Part shown: positions 58,894-64,000 of the stretch, piece by piece
Numbering within the stretch: position 1 is the first letter of the stretch
Layout: each line of letters begins with the position of its first letter
NCBI GenBank assembly: GCA_032622095.1
Contig: CP136069.1
Location: 121,014,126 to 121,078,125, forward strand
From: Siphonodentalium dalli
Lineage: Eukaryota; Mollusca; Scaphopoda; Gadilida; Siphonodentaliidae
DNA: 64,000 nt
Reading direction: 5' to 3'
Notes under the pieces: model-generated
Told to the model about the DNA's origin: nothing
Databases searched by the model: none
The model's input: only the letters and a program-made list of their open reading frames with translations
Made by a program: the position numbers and the translations under genes

Positions 58894-59703
58894 TCTCTTC
58901 TATATATTTTGAGAACTCCTTGTATTCGAGAGATAGCCCACACCCTCCGGACCTCAATGATATGATCGTGAATGAGTATTGATATACCCCACTAAACTTT
59001 GACAAACACCATTAATGGTGTGTAGATCATTTACATATCTCTCCTATATATTTTGATACAATCTATCTAATTTACATATCTCTCTTATATATTTATGTTT
59101 GTGTGTGTGTTGTGTACTTCATACAAATCTACGATTCTCGACCGATCGGGACGAAACTTGGTACGTGTGTGTAGTTTGACCAGGCGGTGGTCGTAGTCGT
59201 GGTCGTAGCCCGTGCGACGCCCGTGCAGCGCATGCGCAGACGAGATCTCGGAAACGGGTGGAGCTATCGACTTGAAATTTGCTATGTCAATGTATCTTGC
59301 GCCGGGTACAAATTTTATCGGGTCGCCGAGCCCGTGCGACGCCCGTGCAGCGCATGCGCAGACGAGATCTCGGAAACGGGTGGAGCTATCGACTTGAAAT
59401 TTGCTATGTGAATGTATCTTGCGCCGGGTACAAATTTTATCGGGTCGCCGAGCCCGTGCGACGCCCGTGCAGCGCATGCACAGACGAGATCTCGGAAACG
59501 GGTGGAGCTATCGACTTGAAATTTGGCATGTGAATGTATCTTGCGCCGGGTACAAATTTTCATGCGCAGACCAGATCTCGGAAACTGGTGGAGCTACCGG
59601 GTACAAATTTTTATTATTGAAACGCGTGGAGCTAAAAATTAAAAAAATATATATAAAAATGTCATGTTTCGGACAAGCCGCCGGTGGCGGGCTAACCTGC
59701 TAG
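58894..59703 (+). mobile_element. Helitron-like element 8
   Basis: Starts TCTCTTCTATATATTTTGAG after CTAG and ends CCGCC-GGT-GGCGG, 9 nt, CTAG. Near its 5' end the start-like phrase CTCCTATATATTTTGA recurs at 59,040 and again at about 59,081, suggesting nested 5' ends. It contains the cleanest core-repeat array (59,208-59,573). Confidence 0.75.
59208..59573 (+). repeat. 122-bp core repeat, three copies
   Basis: GCCCGTGCGACGCCCG starts at 59,208, 59,330 and 59,452, an exact 122-bp period. Each unit includes the palindrome GCGCATGCGC (GCGCATGCAC in the third), GAGATCTCGGAAACGGGTGG, and the ending GGGTACAAATTTTATCGGGT. Diverged copies occur in elements 4, 5, 7 and 9, and at about 5,405-5,480. 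Confidence 0.95.
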
Positions 59704-60879
59704 TCTATACTATATATTTTGAGACTTCGTATATATGTGTGTACTTCATAGAATCCAAAACGCGTGTACAGATTGAGATCAAATTTCGTATGTAAGTGTA
59801 AAATCCCACCGACACCGCCGTAATCGTGTTTTCGAGAAGCTCTGAGCACCCTTTATCCACTCCCAGTCATCGAAATCAGCTCAAACGGCACGGCCGGGGT
59901 TAATAACGTCATTATATATATATATGAAGTCAGAGTCTCCAAAGTTATACCGGAACAAACACGTGTTTACGTCGTCTTGGGGGTCCACGATGGGAGTCTG
60001 ACTTCAATGCAATGTTATCGCTCGAAACACGTGTTTACTTCGTGTTGAGGTTCACGATGGGAGTCTGACAATTGTTATCGCTCGAAATAGTACATTAGGA
60101 CGGGAACGGCTGGACAGATTGAGCTCAAACTTCCTATCTAAAGGTAAAATACCACGTACGATGTCGTCCACGCGTTTTCCAGAAGCTCCGAGCACCCGTA
60201 CTCCACTCCCAGTCATAAAAATCAACTCAAACGGCACGGCCGGGGTTAATAACGTCATTATATATATATATACGAAGTCAACGTTATTAGCATCTGCATT
60301 GAGTGCATTTCCTAGAACGCAACACGTGTTTTACGTCGTCTTGAGGTTCACGATGGGAGTCATTTCAATGCAATGTTATCGCTCGAAACACGTGTTTACT
60401 TCGTGTTGAGGTTCACGATGGGAGTCTGACATTTCAATGCAATGTTATCGCTCGAAATATTATGCAGAAAGGTAGATCTCGGAAACGGGTGGAGCTATCG
60501 ACCTGAAATTTGCTATGTGAATGTATCTTGCACCGGGTACAAATTTTATCGGGTCGCCGAGCCCATGCGACGCCCGTGCAGCGCATGCGCAGACGAGATC
60601 TCGGAAACGGGTGGAGCTATCGACTTGAAATTTGCTATGTGAATGTATCTTGGGCCGGGTACAAATTTGATCGGGTCGCCGAGCCCGTGCGACGCCAGCT
60701 TCGCGCATGCGCAGACCAGATCTCGGAAACGGGTGGAGCTACCGGGTACAATTTTTTCTTATTGAAACGCGTGGAGCTAAAAATTAAAAAAAAATATAAA
60801 CAAATGTCACAATTAACTCATTGAAAAACAAAAAATGTCATGTTTCGGACAAGCCGCCGGTGGCGGGCTACCCTGCTAG
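59704..60879 (+). mobile_element. Helitron-like element 9
   Basis: Starts TCTATACTATATATTTTGAG and ends CCGCC-GGT-GGCGG, then GCTACCCTG and CTAG. An internal phrase around CGCTCGAAACACGTGTTTAC recurs several times (about 60,010-60,450), and two core-repeat copies follow. Confidence 0.75.
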
Positions 60880-61778
60880 TTACTATATAATTTGAGACTT
60901 CCGTATATATATATGTGTGTGTGTGCATCTTTGTCCTCTATAGACTCGAAAACGACTGGCTCGATTGAGCTCAAACTTCCCATCTAACGGTAAAAACACA
61001 CGGGAATCGTCGTCGCGGCGTTTTGGAGAAGCTCTGAGGACTCATTCTCCACTCCCAATCATCAAAAAACGGCACTGTGAGATTAATCGTGTTGATAGTT
61101 AAAGAGCGTTCGTATCAGCAGTGTCATTGATAAAGAGCGTATGCGTGTAATGTGATTCTTACGTCTGGGCCCGGGCGTGAGCGTGACTGTATCCAGACAT
61201 GAGCGTGTTGTGTGATTCTTACGTACTTGGGGCTTGATTGATTGTTTATTGTTTATTGGTGATATAATGAATACTTATGTTTATGACAATTATAATACAA
61301 GAAGAGTATAACATTATATCACCAGGGGATGACGTAATCTCGAGGACTGTCTTCCTGTCATCCCCTGGCGCAGATTTGGTGATTAAGGCCTGATTATATA
61401 ATCAACGTATGTACAAAAATCATGTGAGTGATTCAAGTGGTGTCTCTGGTCCATAACTAAGCTCTTTTCTTGAATGAGTAATTGGTTATTGCAGGAGAGA
61501 TGATGCTCGGGGCTTCCTAGGAACGGGGGAGATTGAGCTCAAACTTGCTACCTACGGGAAGTGTCGTGGACTGGTTAAATTGTGACCCCGACCTGATCTT
61601 GACCTTGAAAATGATCAATTCAAGGTCAAATCGGGTCAAATTGAAAAAAAAAATTTGAATTAAAAAATTAAAAAGTCACAATTAACTCATTGAAAAACAA
61701 AAAATTAAATTAAACAAATTTTGTTTTTAAATTGTCATGTTTCTGACGATTGCCGCCAATGGCGGGCTAACCTGCTAG
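60880..61778 (+). mobile_element. Helitron-like element 10
   Basis: Starts TTACTATATAATTTGAGACT after CTAG and ends CCGCC-AAT-GGCGG, 9 nt, CTAG. Its interior is interrupted at about 61,226-61,500 by DNA with a TGGTGATATAATG/CATTATATCACCA inverted pair and a CAGGGGATGAC/GTCATCCCCTG hairpin. Uninterrupted relatives read CTTGGGGCTTCCTAGGAAC-like text there, so this is a nested insertion. Confidence 0.75.
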
Positions 61779-62044
61779 TATTATATATTTTGGAAGTTCT
61801 GTGTGTATGTATGTATGTATGTATGTGTGTTATAGACCCGAAAACTTCTCGACCGATCCGACTCAAATTTGGTATGCAGGCCTACTTCCTGATCACAGGA
61901 ACAATATGGGCGGGTCCAATTTCACGTGCGACTGTGTCCTTGACCTTGACCTCGATATACGATCGAACTTTATATTCTGCCCAGACGGAGGCGATCACAA
62001 AGAAATCCCTAAATAGCCCGGATGAAGTCGAGCATATCAGCTAG
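61779..62044 (+). mobile_element. Helitron-like element 11, last of the array
   Basis: 266 bp from TATTATATATTTTGGAAGTT to CTAG, followed by T. A GTAT microsatellite lies near the 5' end, and the hairpin is AGCCCGGATGAAGTCGAGC. It matches the minus-strand element at 14,793-15,107 rather than its array neighbours. Confidence 0.8.
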
Positions 62045-63002
62045 TATTATATATGTTAGTCAATGCTATTTCCTTAATAATATAGTATAAGGTTGATATT
62101 GCACGATTTAGGCTACATACTAGTAACTTTTGTGATTACCGTGACACCGGGGAAAATTGTATGATTGTAAGCGATGCGAAGCGAAATCCGCTCACAAAAT
62201 CTCACAATCGCTGGCATAAAATATTCGTTACATGACGTTTAGGTGGTGGAAGTGGTGTCCTTTGAGGCTCAGCGAAAACAATATTGTTATCACTTCGCCT
62301 CATATGACGGCGTATCCGCATAACTACCATGCTATACAACTGATGATTGCCAGCTAAGTTAGTTGCACGGTAATATCATATTCCCTTTTAATTGACGTTA
62401 TATAACCGTGTATAAATTTAAAACAAATAGAAAGGTATTCCAAAAACATCACACTTTAAATAAACCGATTGTATTTCAACAGAAAGCATTACGAATATTG
62501 CATAATGCTACATATGTCATACTGAATCTCTCTTCGAAAAACTCTTATTTTAAAGGTGAAAGACCTGTATATTCTCGAATTTCTCGGAGCTTCCCAGTAT
62601 ATTCGTGACTGGCATTTGAATGCATTACCTTTTGTACTTTTGTAGATCTTCACTAAAGGTGACAAGTCGAGAATTAAAACAAGATAGAAGGGAAGAATAT
62701 ACCAAAGTAAACCAGAAACACATTTTCAGAAAATCTCCCAATTCATAATTTTCCCAAAATATGGAATCAGTGTATTGTTTGGCGTCAGGATCTTATGCCC
62801 CGTACCACATTCAAATGACAATCAACACACGTTGCCATTGACTGCTACTCGCAGAAAGTAGAATGCAAAAATATGTACATGTATTGCCAAGATTGCTACC
62901 CAGGTATTATGGATAATTAAACATGAGACATTGTTTATCAATGATATACCAATTTAATGAATTCCATTACACACATTATGATATTTTATTTTAATGGAAA
63001 TA
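62045..63002. other. No recognisable gene
   Basis: AT-rich. The segment at about 62,138-62,222 is related to 33,755-33,835. Nothing else is supported. Confidence 0.3.
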
Positions 63003-63345
63003 CACGAACCCCCTAAACTTTGGTAACATTTTTCAACAGTTGGAAATTTCATGGCCGACACAACCTTAGTTGGACATGTTACACCCATTTCACCATTTGT
63101 CTGTATGTTTTGCTTTCAATGTTATCTTATCTAAATGTGGTTGAAATTATTCTCATTGTTTGATTTTCCAACCAACAATTTGTGGACACTTTGTCGTTTT
63201 CAGACCAACAGTAGCATATTTTTCTACGGTTGGCAGAGGTGTCTTGAAACAGGGTTTAAAATACAATGTCCGCTACCCGACCACCCCCTCATCACCCTCT
63301 ACAATTCTGTTATTTTTTCCAGGCCAACATTTTGAGACCCACCCC
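63003..63345 (-). repeat. hAT-like family fragment, copy 2
   Basis: Inverted and nearly identical to 51,401-51,625, starting CCCCCTAAACTTTGGTAACA. Beyond 63,230 the two copies diverge. Confidence 0.85.
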
Positions 63346-63383
63346 AACAGTTAGTAAATAAATGAGAATAATATGACACAAAA

Positions 63384-63843
63384 GTATATCAGTCTGGTTA
63401 GCATTTAGTATATAAGTCTGGTTAGCATTTAGTATATCAGTCTGGTTAGCATTTGGTATATCAGTCCGGTTAGCATTAGTATATCAGTCTATTTACCATT
63501 TAGTATATCAGTCAGGTTACCACTTAGCATATCAGTCTGGTTACCATTTAGTATATCAGTCTGGTTACCATTTAATGTATCAGTCTGGTTAGCATTTAGT
63601 ATATCAGTCTGGTTAACATTTAGTATATCAGTCTGGTTACCATTTAGTATATCAGTCTGGTTACCATTTAGCATATCAGTCTGGTTACCATTTAGTATAT
63701 CAGTCTGGTTACCATTTAGTATATCAGTCTGGTTACCATTCAGTATATCAGTCTGGTTGCCATTTCGTATAGCAGTCTGGTTACCATTTAGTATATCAGT
63801 CTGGTTACCATTTACTATATCAGTCTGGTTACCATTTAACATA
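63384..63843. repeat. 24-bp satellite, about 19 copies
   Basis: The unit is TATCAGTCTGGTTACCATTT plus AGTA. The first few copies differ (GCATTT for CCATTT, and length variants). Because 24 is a multiple of 3, the minus strand reads as an uninterrupted octapeptide repeat (NGNQTDIL). That frame runs from 63,938 to 63,489 but has no supporting coding features. Confidence 0.95.
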
Positions 63844-63952
63844 TTCCAACATATTAATACAACCGAAAACCGTGGAATTATAGTATCATGATCGGAAGCA
63901 AGATCATAAACACATGCTTCCCATCTTTTTGCCAACATCGAATACGTCTGAG

Positions 63953-64000
63953 TTTACAAAACGAGTCCAGTAATTTACTGGACGAGTTTTGTAAATTCCG
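63953..64000. mobile_element. Palindromic MITE, copy 2, cut by window edge
   Basis: TTTACAAAACGAGTCCAGTA pairs with TACTGGACGAGTTTTGTAAA. This is the same family as 29,273-29,397, sharing the ACAAAACTCGTCCAGTAAAT theme, but with the long centre deleted. Confidence 0.7.

Noticed and set aside
55352-60824. Repeated ORFs with ARATPVQRMRRRDLGNGWSYRLEI-like translations (both strands)
   Set aside because: They are translations of the 122-bp Helitron core repeat. The same DNA is open in several frames because of its composition, and copy-to-copy differences ignore codon position.
63384-63843. 24-bp direct repeats as a possible CRISPR array
   Set aside because: There are no spacers and the units run edge to edge.

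Overview
This window looks like animal nuclear DNA, AT-rich and almost entirely non-coding. It has no bacterial-style gene packing, no operons and no intact protein-coding gene that I can defend. A mollusc or other lophotrochozoan is my best guess. The evidence is the density of small Helitron-type elements with internal core repeats (like the bivalve 'pearl' elements), a GATT-tailed short repeat at about 12.5 kb that resembles common molluscan repeats, and CR1/L2-like LINE fragments. The phylum is inference from recall, not a database result.

Layout. 1-2,578: a large inverted repeat (foldback A) whose arms are a minisatellite of roughly 42-48 bp. 2,579-4,118: old, diverged repeats spaced about 350 bp. 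4,119-9,455: foldback B, with 1.3-kb arms each made of two direct repeats of about 550 bp. Its exact centre is split by a 2.76-kb block that starts with a Helitron-like terminus and holds an inverted minisatellite. 9.5-13.5 kb: sparse DNA with a GA microsatellite and a palindromic MITE. 13.6-14.0 kb: a LINE C-terminal fragment. 14.8-19.5 kb: minus-strand Helitron-like elements, CACTG-ended MITEs and a TTAA-flanked Kolobok-like element. 20-23.7 kb: small repeats, including a 540-bp hAT-like element. 23.8-28.7 kb: two pieces of a decayed, uncharacterised multi-copy gene family. 31.7-32.5 kb: a 41-bp minisatellite. 34.1-37.1 kb: TTAA-flanked MITEs. 37.3-39.4 kb: a LINE with its 5' part inverted. 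39.5-43.9 kb: two non-autonomous elements with exact 8-bp target duplications. 45-47 kb: a partial duplication and a Helitron-like element. 47-52.5 kb: mostly unannotated, with one exon-like ORF. 52.5-62.0 kb: the most striking region, eleven Helitron-like elements joined end to end (two on the minus strand, then nine on the plus strand). 63.4-63.8 kb: a 24-bp satellite; the window ends inside a palindrome.

No genes act together here. What unites the window is element biology: insertions into insertions, palindromes built from tandem repeats, and Helitron ends (hairpin, about 9 nt, CTAG) abutting the next element's start. The best candidates for something under-described are the contiguous Helitron array, foldback B with its A|T insertion at the palindrome centre, and the GC-rich element at 39,537-40,152 with three copies of its terminal repeat.
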